A stretch of 64,000 bases of DNA from CAVWZH01 sp963765285 (GTDB lineage Bacteria; Acidobacteriota; Terriglobia; Terriglobales; Acidobacteriaceae): NCBI GenBank assembly GCA_963765285.1, contig CAVXVR010000002.1, positions 124,001-188,000 on the forward strand, given 5' to 3'. The position numbers and the translations under genes are program-made. The notes under the pieces are model-generated. The model saw only the letters and a list, made by a program, of their open reading frames with translations. It made no database searches and had not been told where the DNA came from. Below, piece after piece: positions 17,579-26,355 of the stretch (position 1 is its first letter; each line of letters opens with the position of its first letter).

Positions 17579-18313
17579 TTAGTTCTGCGGATACCAGTTC
17601 AACAGCCGAACCTCGATCCCGGTGCCTTCCAATGCCTTTTGAAATACTTTGAGATCGGACCCGCGATAGTGATACGGAATTACGATCTTCGGGTGAAAAG
17701 CTTTCACAGCCTCAGCGGCTTCCTCAGGCGGCATCGTGTACGGCAGATTCATACACACGAACGCCACGTCGATGTTTTTCAGGGCACGCATCTCCGGAAC
17801 ACCTTCCGTGTCACCCGAGAAGTAGAAGCGCTTGCCGCCGTATGTCAGAACGTACCCGTTCCCGCGTCCTTTGTCGTGAAACAATTTTCCCGGCGCCGGG
17901 CCGCGCTGCAGGTTGTACGCAGGGATGGCTTCGATCGTCCAGTCTTGCCAGGTTTTCGTTTCTCCATTAGCGATCGGCATTGCGGTGGTGACGGTTTGCA
18001 CCACGGCGGGCGGAGCAAGAATCTCAGTTCCCGCCTTGCTGATCTCCTTGATCGAATCCGGATCCATATGGTCGCCATGAATGTCGGTGATCAGAACGAG
18101 GTCAGCTTTGGGCAGCCCCGCAAACTTCGCCGGCTTGGCCGGATCGAGGTAGATAGTCTTGCCGCCTGCTTCGATTAACGTGCTGGCATGATTGAGAGGA
18201 GTGATCTTAACCGGGCCGGCCGAGGTGGGGAACACTTGCGTGGCGTCGCTGGCCGCTTGAGAAGGTAAGGCCAGGGTGAAGAGTGTGCAGATAAGAATTG
18301 CGATAATTTTCAT
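17579..18313 (-). CDS. Exported metallo-beta-lactamase-fold hydrolase (UPF0173-like)
   Basis: A 244-residue protein with a signal peptide (ending ALPSQA) and the metallo-hydrolase core: LNHASTLIEAGGKTIYLDP, TDIHGDHMDPDS (HxHxDH-type motif in the form DIHGDHMD), FSGDTEG and IPYHYRG. Metal-dependent hydrolysis is likely; the substrate is unknown. The ATG at 18313 is followed at once by the signal peptide. A hairpin repeat (GGGTGCCCCACCCTTCGCGG..) lies just upstream at 18353-18389. Confidence 0.85.
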   Translation of the reverse strand: MKIIAILICTLFTLALPSQAASDATQVFPTSAGPVKITPLNHASTLIEAGGKTIYLDPAKPAKFAGLPKADLVLITDIHGDHMDPDSIKEISKAGTEILAPPAVVQTVTTAMPIANGETKTWQDWTIEAIPAYNLQRGPAPGKLFHDKGRGNGYVLTYGGKRFYFSGDTEGVPEMRALKNIDVAFVCMNLPYTMPPEEAAEAVKAFHPKIVIPYHYRGSDLKVFQKALEGTGIEVRLLNWYPQN

Positions 18314-18471
18314 AATAGAACTCTGGAAACAAGCATTCCTTTTCGACCTCAGGGTGCCCCACCCTTCGCGGTTTTCGAAGGGTGGGACCAGGCTCGAAGT
18401 CACCGCACTTTCGTCGAAACCACGCCAGGGCTGAACGAACTTGCAGGCATCTCGATCCCAGCCCTCGAGAC

Positions 18472-20580
18472 TCACTCCTCTTCTTCCTTCACTTCCCCCC
18501 GTTCCGCCTTGGCCTTCTCGATAATCTTCTCCTGCAACTGTGCCGGTACCACATCGTAATGATGCATCTCCATGTTGAAGCTGCCGCGGCCCTGCGTCAT
18601 CGAAGTCAGGTCCACGCCATAAGTCAGCATCTCTGCCATGGGAACTTCAGCCTTCACCACGGTGTTGCCGCCTTTGTTGTCCATGCCCTGGATGCGCCCG
18701 CGCCGGCTGTTCAGGTCGCCCATGATGGACCCGGCAAAGTCGTCCGGCACGGTAATCTCCGTTGACATGATTGGCTCCAGCAGCGTGGGTTTGGCCACTT
18801 CCATCGCTTTGCGGAACGCGATGCGCCCCGCCATCTGGAACGACAAGTCATTTGAGTCCACGTCGTGATATGACCCGTCATACAAAGTAACTTTGAAGTC
18901 GACTACCGGAAACCCCGCTAGATATCCCCGTGCGGCCGCGTCTTTAATTCCCTTCTCCACCGGAGGAATGTAGTTCTTGGGGATCGCGCCCCCGAAAATG
19001 TCGTTGACGAACTCAAATCCCCCGCCGTGCGGCAAGGGCTCCATCTTGATTTTGCAGTCGCCATACTGCCCGTGCCCGCCGGTCTGCTTTTTGTGGCGTC
19101 CCTGCACGTCAGCCCGGCCGCGAATCGTCTCTCGGTAGGGGACCTTCGGCGCCTTCAGATTTACTTCCGTGTGATACCGCTTCTTCATCTTCGAGACAAC
19201 CACTTCAATATGCTGCTGCCCAGTCCCCGCAATCAGAAATTCTTTGGTCTGCGGATCGCGGAAGAAGCGCAGCATCGCATCCTCTTCCATCAACTTATGG
19301 ATGCCCAATCCCAGCTTGTCTTCGTCCGCGCGCGTCTTCGGCTCAATGGCAAATGTAATCGCCGGTTCCGGCAGTTTCACCCTGGGATACTGGATCGGCG
19401 CGCCTTTATCGCCCAGCGTGTCGCCGGTGAGCGTTTCCCGCAGCTTGGCCACAGCGCCGATGTCCCCGGCGTGCAGCTCGGTTACCGGCACCGCCGTCTT
19501 GCCCTGCATAATCGAGATGTGCGCCAGTTTCTCTTGCGAGCCGCGACTGAAGTTCTGGACCGTGGCATCGTTCTTTAAGACTCCGGAGAACACTTTGAAA
19601 TAGGAAATTCTGCCTGCGAAGGCATCAGCGACCGTCTTGAAGACGTACAGCGACACCGGCTCCGCGTCCGTCTCATGCCGTTTGGGTGCGTCGCCATTGC
19701 CCGAGGCAGCCGGTTCGCCCTGTACCCACTCATGTTCCGAAGGCGCTGGCGTGAAGTCCACGATGAAGTCCATCACCCTGTCCGCGCCAATGTTGCCCAG
19801 CCCCGACCCAAAAATGACGGGGAAAATCCTGTCCTCGCGGATGGCCACGTGCAGCGCCGGAACCAAGTCTTCTTCTGGGATGGTGCCTTTCTCGAAGAAT
19901 TCTTCCATCAACGCATCGTTGCCTTCGGCGATCATCTCCACCAGTTTTTCGTGCGCTTCCTGGGCCGCATCTTTCATATCTGCGGGAATCTCGCCTTCCT
20001 TGCCCCTGCCGTTCCCGCCCAAGTCGTAGGTGTAAGCCTTCATGTTGACCAGGTCCACCACGCCCCTCAAATTCTTCTCGCTGCCAATGGGCAGCTCCAA
20101 AGGAATGACCGACCGACCGAACGCGTTGGTCAAAGATTCCAGCACCCGCTGCGCGTCGGCCCGCTCGCGGTCCATTCTGCTGGCCACAATCAGCCGTGGC
20201 GTCTTGAACTCCTCGCAATAGTTCCACACTCGTTCGGTGACCACTTCCACCCCCGCCACTCCATCGACCACCACAATAGCCGCATCCACCGCGGGCAGCA
20301 CCAGCTTGGCTTCGTGGACGAACATATTGAACCCGGGCGTATCCACAATATTGATTTTGGTCTTGCCCCACTCCACATAAGCCAGGGTCGAAGCAATCGA
20401 CATCTTGCGGGCGATCTCTTCGTCGTCGTAGTCAGTCGTAGCCGAGCCGTCATCCACGCGGCCCAGCCGCTGCGTCGCCCCAGCGGCATACAGCATGGCA
20501 GACACCAGCGAGGTCTTTCCCGCATGGCCATGACCCATCACCGCCACATTTCGGATATTCGCACCCTCGTAGACTTTCAC
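18472..20580 (-). CDS. Elongation factor G-like GTPase
   Basis: A 702-residue translational GTPase. G1 is GHGHAGKTSL, G3 is DTPGF, and the G4 position reads SRMDRE rather than the canonical NKxD. The EF-G domains II to V follow, including the RETI, GGHGQYGD and SEIT-like (STEITVPDDFAGSIMGDLNSRRGRI) blocks. The GHGHAGKT P-loop and SRMD motif mark the EF-G-like paralogue group (often called EF-G2), which is separate from the main translocase. Its precise role in translation or ribosome recycling is unclear. It is monocistronic here. Confidence 0.9.
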   Translation of the reverse strand: MKVYEGANIRNVAVMGHGHAGKTSLVSAMLYAAGATQRLGRVDDGSATTDYDDEEIARKMSIASTLAYVEWGKTKINIVDTPGFNMFVHEAKLVLPAVDAAIVVVDGVAGVEVVTERVWNYCEEFKTPRLIVASRMDRERADAQRVLESLTNAFGRSVIPLELPIGSEKNLRGVVDLVNMKAYTYDLGGNGRGKEGEIPADMKDAAQEAHEKLVEMIAEGNDALMEEFFEKGTIPEEDLVPALHVAIREDRIFPVIFGSGLGNIGADRVMDFIVDFTPAPSEHEWVQGEPAASGNGDAPKRHETDAEPVSLYVFKTVADAFAGRISYFKVFSGVLKNDATVQNFSRGSQEKLAHISIMQGKTAVPVTELHAGDIGAVAKLRETLTGDTLGDKGAPIQYPRVKLPEPAITFAIEPKTRADEDKLGLGIHKLMEEDAMLRFFRDPQTKEFLIAGTGQQHIEVVVSKMKKRYHTEVNLKAPKVPYRETIRGRADVQGRHKKQTGGHGQYGDCKIKMEPLPHGGGFEFVNDIFGGAIPKNYIPPVEKGIKDAAARGYLAGFPVVDFKVTLYDGSYHDVDSNDLSFQMAGRIAFRKAMEVAKPTLLEPIMSTEITVPDDFAGSIMGDLNSRRGRIQGMDNKGGNTVVKAEVPMAEMLTYGVDLTSMTQGRGSFNMEMHHYDVVPAQLQEKIIEKAKAERGEVKEEEE

Positions 20581-20993
20581 GGATTGGCTCCTTTACCCAG
20601 ACCACTAGACGAACCACGTAGGGGCGGGTGTCCTCACCAGCCCGCCGAGCGAAGCTCGGCTCAAGAATCCAGAAGCTCGTGACGGCCTCTAGCCGGCCGC
20701 CAACCATTCGCCAAAACGAATGATGCTACCACAGCCCAATTTCCGCCCTCAACCGCCGCCCGGAACGCCCCAGGAACCATCAACCACGAAGGACACGAAG
20801 GTACACGAAGGTGATTTGTAAGGCTTTCCTTTGTGTACCTCCAGTGTCCTTCGTGGTTAAAGACTTGGAACGCCGTCCGGTCCCAGGCCGCCGCCGACGT
20901 CCTGAATTCAGCCCCTGGCAAATCCATTTTCGCGGGAGTAACGTACTTCCGTCGTACCACAGACCTCACTCACCCTGGACAGGAGGAAAGATC
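20581..20993. repeat. Intergenic region with a long dispersed hairpin (20779-20861)
   Basis: No gene is seen in these 413 bases. At 20779-20861 the arms CAACCACGAAGGACACGAAG.. and ..AGTGTCCTTCGTGGTT pair into a long imperfect hairpin. It belongs to the same family as the CACAGAGG-type repeats. A second smaller GC-rich repeat (GTAGGGGCGGGTG..GCCCGCC) lies at 20617-20660. Confidence 0.65.
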
Positions 20994-21434
20994 TTGAGAA
21001 CCAAAATCACTTCCCTGATTTGCATCGCGATTGTTGCCATGGGCTCAATCACGGCCGCATGGGCCCAGCAGCCCAGCCTCTACAAGCGCCTGGGCGGCTA
21101 CGACGCCCTGGCCGCCGTCACCGACGACTTCATCGGCCGCCTCGCCACCGACCCGCAACTCGGCCGCTTCTTCGTCGGTCTCAGCACCGACTCCAAGAAC
21201 CGCGTCCGCCAGCACGTAATCGACTTCCTCTGTGTAGCCACTGGCGGTCCCTGCTTGTATCTGGGCCGCGACATGAAAACCGCACACACCGGCCTCAACA
21301 TCACCGAAAGTGACTGGAATGTCTCCGTTAAGGCGTTGGTCGCCACGCTCGACAAGTTCAAGGTTCCCGAGAAGGAAAAAGGCGAAGTCCTTGCCGCTAT
21401 TTCCGGTTTAAAGGGGGACATCGTAGGCCACTAG
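20994..21434 (+). CDS. Exported truncated hemoglobin (group I-like)
   Basis: A 146-residue protein. A TTG start at 20994 is chosen because AGGAGG lies seven bases upstream and the frame begins with a signal peptide (LICIAIVAMGSITAAWAQ). The mature part is a truncated globin: LYKRLGGYDALAAVTDDFIGRLATDP is the N-terminal A/B-helix motif, FFVG with the CD region follows, and RDMKTAHTGLNIT carries the proximal F8 His. Heme binding is predicted. Truncated globins are usually cytoplasmic; secretion to the periplasm is less common and may serve NO or oxygen chemistry there. Confidence 0.86.
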   Translation: MRTKITSLICIAIVAMGSITAAWAQQPSLYKRLGGYDALAAVTDDFIGRLATDPQLGRFFVGLSTDSKNRVRQHVIDFLCVATGGPCLYLGRDMKTAHTGLNITESDWNVSVKALVATLDKFKVPEKEKGEVLAAISGLKGDIVGH

Positions 21435-21461
21435 CTTGCAGTTCAGCGTTAGAACCCGCCT

Positions 21462-21492
21462 AAGGCCAGAATTCCCCAGGGATTCTGGCCTT
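21462..21492 (+). terminator. Hairpin terminator after the globin gene
   Basis: AAGGCCAGAATTCCC and GGGATTCTGGCCTT pair almost perfectly with one bulged base, 28 bases after the globin stop. The T-tract is weak (TTCGATCTTC). Confidence 0.6.
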
Positions 21493-21607
21493 CGATCTTC
21501 AAATGGGAAACCTGCCGTTACCAACGTCATGTCGTCCCGCCTTGGATCACAGAAAAGTTCCCCCTCATGCCTAACAATTGACTCATGAATGAAGGGGGAC
21601 TCTAACC

Positions 21608-21850
21608 GTGTTCCGGCTCGACTATCTTTCCTGCGTGCTCACCGTCGCTTCGACCATCCTGATCGGAAAAAGATTTTGGGAAGGCTGGATTTTGGCCGCC
21701 TTCAATAGCATAGTCATCTGCCTGATTGGCTTCCAAACCTCGCAGTGGGGATTGATCCCCGCCAACTTATTTTGCATCGGGCTCTACGTTGTAAACGTGC
21801 GCACCTGGCGCAAAGAAATCCCGGCCGACGAGCAACTCACCGCGGACTAG
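21608..21850 (+). CDS. Small membrane protein
   Basis: An 80-residue protein from a GTG start with GAAGGGGGA upstream. It has two or three hydrophobic helices (CVLTVASTILIGKRFWEGWI and ANLFCIGLYVVNVRTW) and a short acidic tail. The pattern resembles small inner-membrane proteins of the nicotinamide-transporter-like group, but no confident family match can be made by eye. It converges on the peroxiredoxin gene with a 4-base gap. Confidence 0.6.
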   Translation: MFRLDYLSCVLTVASTILIGKRFWEGWILAAFNSIVICLIGFQTSQWGLIPANLFCIGLYVVNVRTWRKEIPADEQLTAD

Positions 21851-21854
21851 CCTG

Positions 21855-22343
21855 CTACTCACCCATCTTCCGCAACGCGGCCAGCAATTCCTCATTGTTT
21901 GGCGTCTGGTCCAGCGGATATAGCCTGGCAAACGCAATCTTCCCGCTCTTATCAACAATAAACACCGCCCGCTCGCTGATTCCCGGCACCGGTGGCCCAT
22001 CCCGCAGAATGCCGAAAGCCCTCGTCACCTCGCCGTGCGGATAAAAATCCGAGCACAACGGCAGGTGCATCATGCCAATCTCTTTCTTCTGCCACGCGAT
22101 GTGGCTCACGATCGAATCAATGCTTATGTCCAGAACCTGGGCATCGAGCGCGGCAAACTTCTCCCGGTCGGAGTCGAACGCCGGCACCTGCGCCGCTCAA
22201 GTCGGCGTCCAGTCCAGCGGATGAAATGTCACCACCACATGCTTCTTCCCCCGAAAATCACTGAGCTTCACTTTCAACTGCCTGTCTCCCTCGACCGCCG
22301 GAAGTTCAAAATCCGGCGCGGTGTCTCCAACTTTCAGTGGCAT
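21855..22343 (-). CDS. Selenocysteine-containing peroxiredoxin (TGA = Sec at codon 49)
   Basis: Reading from the ATG at 22343 gives MPLKVGDTAPDFELPAVEG, the normal start of an AhpC/TSA peroxiredoxin, in one unbroken frame of 162 residues, apart from a TGA at 22199-22197. The local sequence is FHPLDWTPT-U-AAQVPAFDSD, so the TGA falls exactly on the peroxidatic cysteine of the family motif PxxxTxxC. Downstream features include DSIVSHIAWQKK and FIVDKSGKIAFARLYP. It should reduce H2O2 or organic peroxides with a Sec selenolate. The SelD gene in this window, itself with a TGA at the catalytic position, supports Sec decoding. Annotation pipelines will probably truncate this gene to 21855-22187. Confidence 0.88.
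22150..22199 (-). promoter_or_regulatory. Sec UGA codon and weak SECIS-like hairpin of the peroxiredoxin
   Basis: Directly after the UGA the mRNA can form a closing stem GCGGC/GCCGC (22196-22192 with 22154-22150) and an inner stem CCGG/CCGG (22184-22181 with 22167-22164) with a 13-base loop. Bacterial SECIS elements sit in this position. The fold is modest and was judged by eye only. Confidence 0.4.
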
Positions 22344-22496
22344 GTGGCGCCTCGCTGCCCTTCTGGAAACCTATCGCGCATGAGTGTTCCGTGATCCGCA
22401 CATTCTCACGCTCTCTGATTTAAAAAGAGGCAAATTCCCCCAGTCGTTGCCGCGCAAATTAACATTCCTGTAACATTTCCAAATTAAGATCCCCCC

Positions 22497-22847
22497 ATGC
22501 CCCAGGATCCCCTCACCATCGAAGATACCACCGGGCCGAAGCCCGGACAGCGCATTCTCAGCCTTACCGGCCCCGTCACCATCAGCAATTTGTTCGATTT
22601 TCAGTCCCGCGTGCGGTCCGACACTTCCAAGACTTTGATCATCGATTTTACCAAGGTCCCCTATATGGATTCCGCCGGAATCGGCGCCCTCGTCGGAGCC
22701 TACGTCACCCATCAAAAAGATGGTCGCAGCCTCTTGTTGGTCGGAGTCAGCGAGCGCATCCACCAGGCCCTCGCCATCACCCACGTCGAGCACTTCTTCC
22801 GTTTCTACGATTCGCTCGACGCCCTGCAACAAGCCATCGCCTCGTAG
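22497..22847 (+). CDS. STAS-domain anti-sigma-factor antagonist-like protein
   Basis: A 116-residue cytoplasmic STAS protein. The phosphorylatable serine motif YMDSAGIGALVGAYV near residue 61 is intact, as in SpoIIAA/RsbV, where phosphorylation by a kinase controls binding to an anti-sigma factor. No anti-sigma factor or HATPase gene is adjacent, so the partner is elsewhere. Expression seems monocistronic. Confidence 0.87.
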   Translation: MPQDPLTIEDTTGPKPGQRILSLTGPVTISNLFDFQSRVRSDTSKTLIIDFTKVPYMDSAGIGALVGAYVTHQKDGRSLLLVGVSERIHQALAITHVEHFFRFYDSLDALQQAIAS

Positions 22848-22875
22848 GCCTTCTCACGTTTCCCTTCGGCTCGAA

Positions 22876-22924
22876 TCAGTCATCCCGAAGCCCCGCGTTT
22901 TCTCCAGCGGGGCGAGGGATCCAG
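22876..22924. repeat. Dispersed GTCATCCYGAAGC..GAGGGATCC-type hairpin
   Basis: TCATCCCGAAGCCCCGCG..CAGCGGGGCGAGGGATCC is a member of the short hairpin family that also occurs at 27643, 30317, 31637, 31717, 38454 and inside rsmG at 27921. Confidence 0.6.
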
Positions 22925-23029
22925 CGTGCAGTTCTGCATTCGTCGGGAATCATCGCACCACTTTCTCACCCCGTTTGACCTGCTCCCTCATCCGGCCTAA
23001 CATTGGGTTTCTCCAGCGCTTCTCCATCC

Positions 23030-25810
23030 ATGATTGGCCAGACCATCTCGCACTACCGCATCGTCAGCCAACTCGGCAAGGGCGGCATGGGTGTGGTTTA
23101 CGAAGCTCAGGACCTCACCCTCGGCCGCCGCGTAGCCCTCAAGTTTCTTCCCCCGGAAGTCGCCCGCGACGCTGCCGCACTCGAACGCTTCATGCTCGAG
23201 GCGCGCGCTGCCTCAGCCCTGAATCATCCCAACATCTGCACCATTTACGCGGTCGAGAAGGCCGACGGCCAGTCCTTCATCTCGATGGAACTTCTCGAAG
23301 GCCAGAGCCTCGATCAAAAGCTGCTCGGACCGCCGCTATCTCTCGAGCGCATGCTCGATATCTCAATCCAGCTCGCCGACGCCCTTGATGCAGCTCACGG
23401 TAAAGGCATCGTTCACCGCGATATCAAACCGGCCAATGTGTTCATCACCTCCCGCGGCTCGGTCAAAGTTCTCGACTTCGGGCTTGCCAAGCTAACCCGG
23501 GCCGCAGAGTTGGACTTGGAGACCATTGGCTCGGGAGCCGACCCGGCCCATCTCACCAGTCCCGGCTCAACAGTCGGCACTGTGGCGTACATGTCGCCCG
23601 AACAAGCCCGCGGTGAGGAACTTGACGCTCGCAGCGACTTGTTTTCTCTCGGCGGCCTGATGTACCTCATTGCAACCGGACGGCTTCCCTTCGCTGGCGG
23701 CACTTCCGCCATGATCTTCGCTGCCATCCTCGAGCGCGATCCGGTTCCTCCTCTCGAACATAACCCCGACCTGCCTCCCAAGATCCAGGAAATCATCGAG
23801 AAATTATTGGAGAAAGACCGCGACCTGCGCTACCAGTCCGCCGCCGACTTGCGCGGAGACCTCAAGCGCCTCAAACGCGACACCGAATCCGCCAGGTCCA
23901 CGAAACGTGCGTCTGCCAGCGATAGCCGTGTGGACGCCACCGACAGTGGCGTGCGGGCGACCGACGCGGCCCGCCCGTCCTCCGCCCATGCTGGAACGGC
24001 TGCTCCGTCGGGTCCGGTCGAGCCAAGCTCGACAGTGCCCACAGTTCCCACGTCCAGCTCCGCCGTTGTCGTGGCGGCACGCCAGCACAAGTTTGGAGTG
24101 GGAATCACCGCGGCTGTTGTCTTGCTGCTTATCGCCGCTGCCGGCTATGGAATCTATGCCTTACTTTCCCGCAGGGGCTCTCTCCCCTTCCAGAATTTCA
24201 CAGTCAGCAAGGTCACAGAGAGCGGAAAGGCCAGCTTGGCCGCAATCTCGCCTGATGGCAAATACCTGCTTCACGTGATGAACGAGGGCGAGACCCAGAG
24301 CCTCTGGATTCGTCACATCGCGACCAACAGCAACACTCAGGTGGTAGCGCCGGCGGAGGTGCACTATATCGGCTTGCGCTTTTCGCCAGACGGCAACTAT
24401 CTCTACTTCGTGCGCAGCGAGCCCGGCAACAATGCCCTGAAATATCTGTACCGCGCTCCCGTCCTGGGCGGGGAGCCCCAAAAAGTGGTATCGGACATCG
24501 ACACGAATATCGGTTTCTCGCCGGACGGCAAGAAGTTCGCCTACGTCGTGTTCAACAACCCCGAAGCAGGCAAATCCCGCCTGGTTGTCCACTCGCTCGA
24601 GAGCGGTGAAGAAAAAACCATTGCCGTTGCAGCAGAAGCGGGCAGCTTGGGAGGCGCCGATCCGGCTTGGTCCCCAGATGGTCAGACCATTGTGCGCAGT
24701 GTTTCTCAGCCGGGAGACGCGCTCACCGGCTTGATCGCTATCGACGCTAATTCCGGTAAACAGCGGATTTTCTTTGCATCCCCCTCCACGATTGTGTCGA
24801 AGCCGACCTGGATGTCGAATGGCAGCGGCTTGTTCGCTTTGTCTGGGGACATCAATCCCACCGGCCCCCACCAGCAGGTGATCTTCGTCTCTTATCCGGG
24901 AGGGCAATCGCGTGCCGTTACCCGCGATACCAATAGTTACGACGACCTCAGCCTGGCTGCCGACGGGCGCACCCTGGCAGTTGTGCTCAGCCAATCCCAC
25001 GCCGGTCTTTTTCTCGCGTCAGCGGATGGGCAATCGCCGCGGCAGCTCGTTTCCGCGCCCGCAGGCTTCAGCGTCAACTGGACCACCTCCGGGCAATTGC
25101 TCACCGATCAGGACAATCGCATTAACCTTCTTGATCCCTCCTCTGGTAGCAAGACCGCCCTCACCGCTGAAGGCCAGCTATCAATTTCCCCCTCCGGCTG
25201 CGGCCCTTATGTTCTTTTTGCCGCCGCCTTCCGCGGTGGCAAGCCCGTCTTGAATATCTGGCGCACAGATGCCAATGGGGCGAACTCCGGGCAGCTTACT
25301 AACGGGAAGGGTGACGACTTCCCTTTGTGCTCTTCCGACCGCAAGGTGGTTTTTTACGTCGATGGTAATCTCCGCCGGGTTTGCAAGGTTCCATTGGAAG
25401 GCGGCATCTCGGCAGAGGTATCGCGGGAGATCGTCGCGGGAACTGTCGATCTCTCTCCCGACGGCAAACTCCTGGTCTTCTACACCTTCCATGTCACCGA
25501 CCCAAAAGCAAAGCTGGCTCTCGTCTCCGCCGATTCTGGGCAAACTTTGAAGTTGCTCGACCTCGAACGCAACCCGCACGGCGCGGTGTACTTTTCCTCC
25601 GATGGCAAAGGTGTCGTCTACCCGATCCACGACGGCCCGGCGCACAACCTTTGGCGGCAGAACTTCGACGGCTCTCCCGGCAAACAAATCACCCATTTCG
25701 ACTCCGAAGAGATCTGGGACTTCCACTGGTCCCCCGACGGCAGCAAGCTCGCGCTGGTTCGCGGCCACACCGATTCCGACGTCGTCCTCATCCGCGATTC
25801 CCAGCAGTAG
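23030..25810 (+). CDS. Membrane Ser/Thr protein kinase with C-terminal WD40/TolB-like propeller
   Basis: A 926-residue receptor kinase. The kinase domain has KLGKGGMGVVYEA-like glycine loop (QLGKGGMGVVYEAQ), VALK (K38), HRDIKPAN (129-136) and DFG (149-151). A Ser/Ala/Pro-rich linker leads to one transmembrane helix (GITAAVVLLLIAAAGYGIYA, ~365-385). The outer half repeats SPDGK-type units (AISPDGKYLLHV, RFSPDGNYLYFV, GFSPDGKKFAYV, HWSPDGSKLALV), the signature of PD40/TolB beta-propellers. The start MIGQTISHYRI is identical to the kinase at 11663, indicating paralogy of the kinase module with different sensor halves. Confidence 0.93.
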   Translation: MIGQTISHYRIVSQLGKGGMGVVYEAQDLTLGRRVALKFLPPEVARDAAALERFMLEARAASALNHPNICTIYAVEKADGQSFISMELLEGQSLDQKLLGPPLSLERMLDISIQLADALDAAHGKGIVHRDIKPANVFITSRGSVKVLDFGLAKLTRAAELDLETIGSGADPAHLTSPGSTVGTVAYMSPEQARGEELDARSDLFSLGGLMYLIATGRLPFAGGTSAMIFAAILERDPVPPLEHNPDLPPKIQEIIEKLLEKDRDLRYQSAADLRGDLKRLKRDTESARSTKRASASDSRVDATDSGVRATDAARPSSAHAGTAAPSGPVEPSSTVPTVPTSSSAVVVAARQHKFGVGITAAVVLLLIAAAGYGIYALLSRRGSLPFQNFTVSKVTESGKASLAAISPDGKYLLHVMNEGETQSLWIRHIATNSNTQVVAPAEVHYIGLRFSPDGNYLYFVRSEPGNNALKYLYRAPVLGGEPQKVVSDIDTNIGFSPDGKKFAYVVFNNPEAGKSRLVVHSLESGEEKTIAVAAEAGSLGGADPAWSPDGQTIVRSVSQPGDALTGLIAIDANSGKQRIFFASPSTIVSKPTWMSNGSGLFALSGDINPTGPHQQVIFVSYPGGQSRAVTRDTNSYDDLSLAADGRTLAVVLSQSHAGLFLASADGQSPRQLVSAPAGFSVNWTTSGQLLTDQDNRINLLDPSSGSKTALTAEGQLSISPSGCGPYVLFAAAFRGGKPVLNIWRTDANGANSGQLTNGKGDDFPLCSSDRKVVFYVDGNLRRVCKVPLEGGISAEVSREIVAGTVDLSPDGKLLVFYTFHVTDPKAKLALVSADSGQTLKLLDLERNPHGAVYFSSDGKGVVYPIHDGPAHNLWRQNFDGSPGKQITHFDSEEIWDFHWSPDGSKLALVRGHTDSDVVLIRDSQQ

Positions 25811-25907
25811 GTACCCCTCGAATTTCCCATTCTCCCGCACTTTCGTGTCATTGACCCTCGTTGCCCAGTCGCTTTAGTGTGATATTTCCGGAGTCAGACA
25901 ACGCACT

Positions 25908-26087
25908 ATGATGAACACCAGCACCAGGCAACCCGTTCCGATCCTGCATGCCATGGAAAGACTTCAGGAGGCATCGACGCAGCTCGGCATGACCGAAGAC
26001 GACGTCCTCGCCATCCTGACCAGCGGCATCACTATGATCGATATGCTCGATTACGTCGATGCCATGTTGCAGAACCAGACGAATTAA
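25908..26087 (+). CDS. Small ORF of 59 codons
   Basis: Begins MMNTSTRQPVPILHAMERLQ and ends at a TAA directly before a strong terminator hairpin. The composition (acidic, helical: GMTEDDVLAILTSGITMIDM) is protein-like, with two predicted helices resembling a small helix-turn-helix or a partner-binding peptide. No family recognised. The terminator ten bases after the stop supports a real transcript ending here. Confidence 0.5.
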   Translation: MMNTSTRQPVPILHAMERLQEASTQLGMTEDDVLAILTSGITMIDMLDYVDAMLQNQTN

Positions 26088-26097
26088 GCAAAAACTA

Positions 26098-26123
26098 AGG
26101 GCGGCCTCTCGGCCGCCCTCTTT
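26098..26123. terminator. Bidirectional rho-independent-type terminator
   Basis: AGGGCGGCC-TCTC-GGCCGCCCT is a perfect 9-bp stem with a 4-base loop, followed by CTTTG and preceded by AAAACTA. It lies between the small ORF and the convergent cold-shock gene and can serve both. Confidence 0.8.
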
Positions 26124-26154
26124 GTATCTGCGAGTTCTGTTTTACGGAAGCGGT

Positions 26155-26355
26155 TTAGACTCCCTGTACGTTCTCGGCCTGCCAGCCTTTGGGGCCTTTG
26201 ACCACATCGAACTGTACCTGTTGACCTTCCTGCAGGCTCCGGAATCCGTTTGCCTGAATCGCGGAGAAGTGTACAAATACATCCTCCCCATTCTGGCGGC
26301 TGATAAAACCATAGCCTTTGGCGTCGTTAAACCACTTCACTGTTCCTGTTTCCAT
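26155..26355 (-). CDS. csp: Cold-shock protein, CspA family
   Basis: A 66-residue single OB-fold RNA chaperone. RNP-1-like KGYGFISR and RNP-2-like DVFVHFSAI are intact, and the protein starts METGTVKWFNDAKGYGFI. The ATG at 26355 is chosen from the family length; AAGGAA lies upstream. About 100 bases of non-coding sequence upstream leave room for the long 5' leader usual in csp genes. Confidence 0.95.
   Translation of the reverse strand: METGTVKWFNDAKGYGFISRQNGEDVFVHFSAIQANGFRSLQEGQQVQFDVVKGPKGWQAENVQGV

Noticed and set aside
21855..22187. Reading the peroxiredoxin as a short gene or a pseudogene with a nonsense mutation.
   Set aside because: The frame is intact on both sides of the TGA, and the TGA sits exactly on the catalytic Cys codon. 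SelD in this window has the same feature, so Sec is the better explanation.
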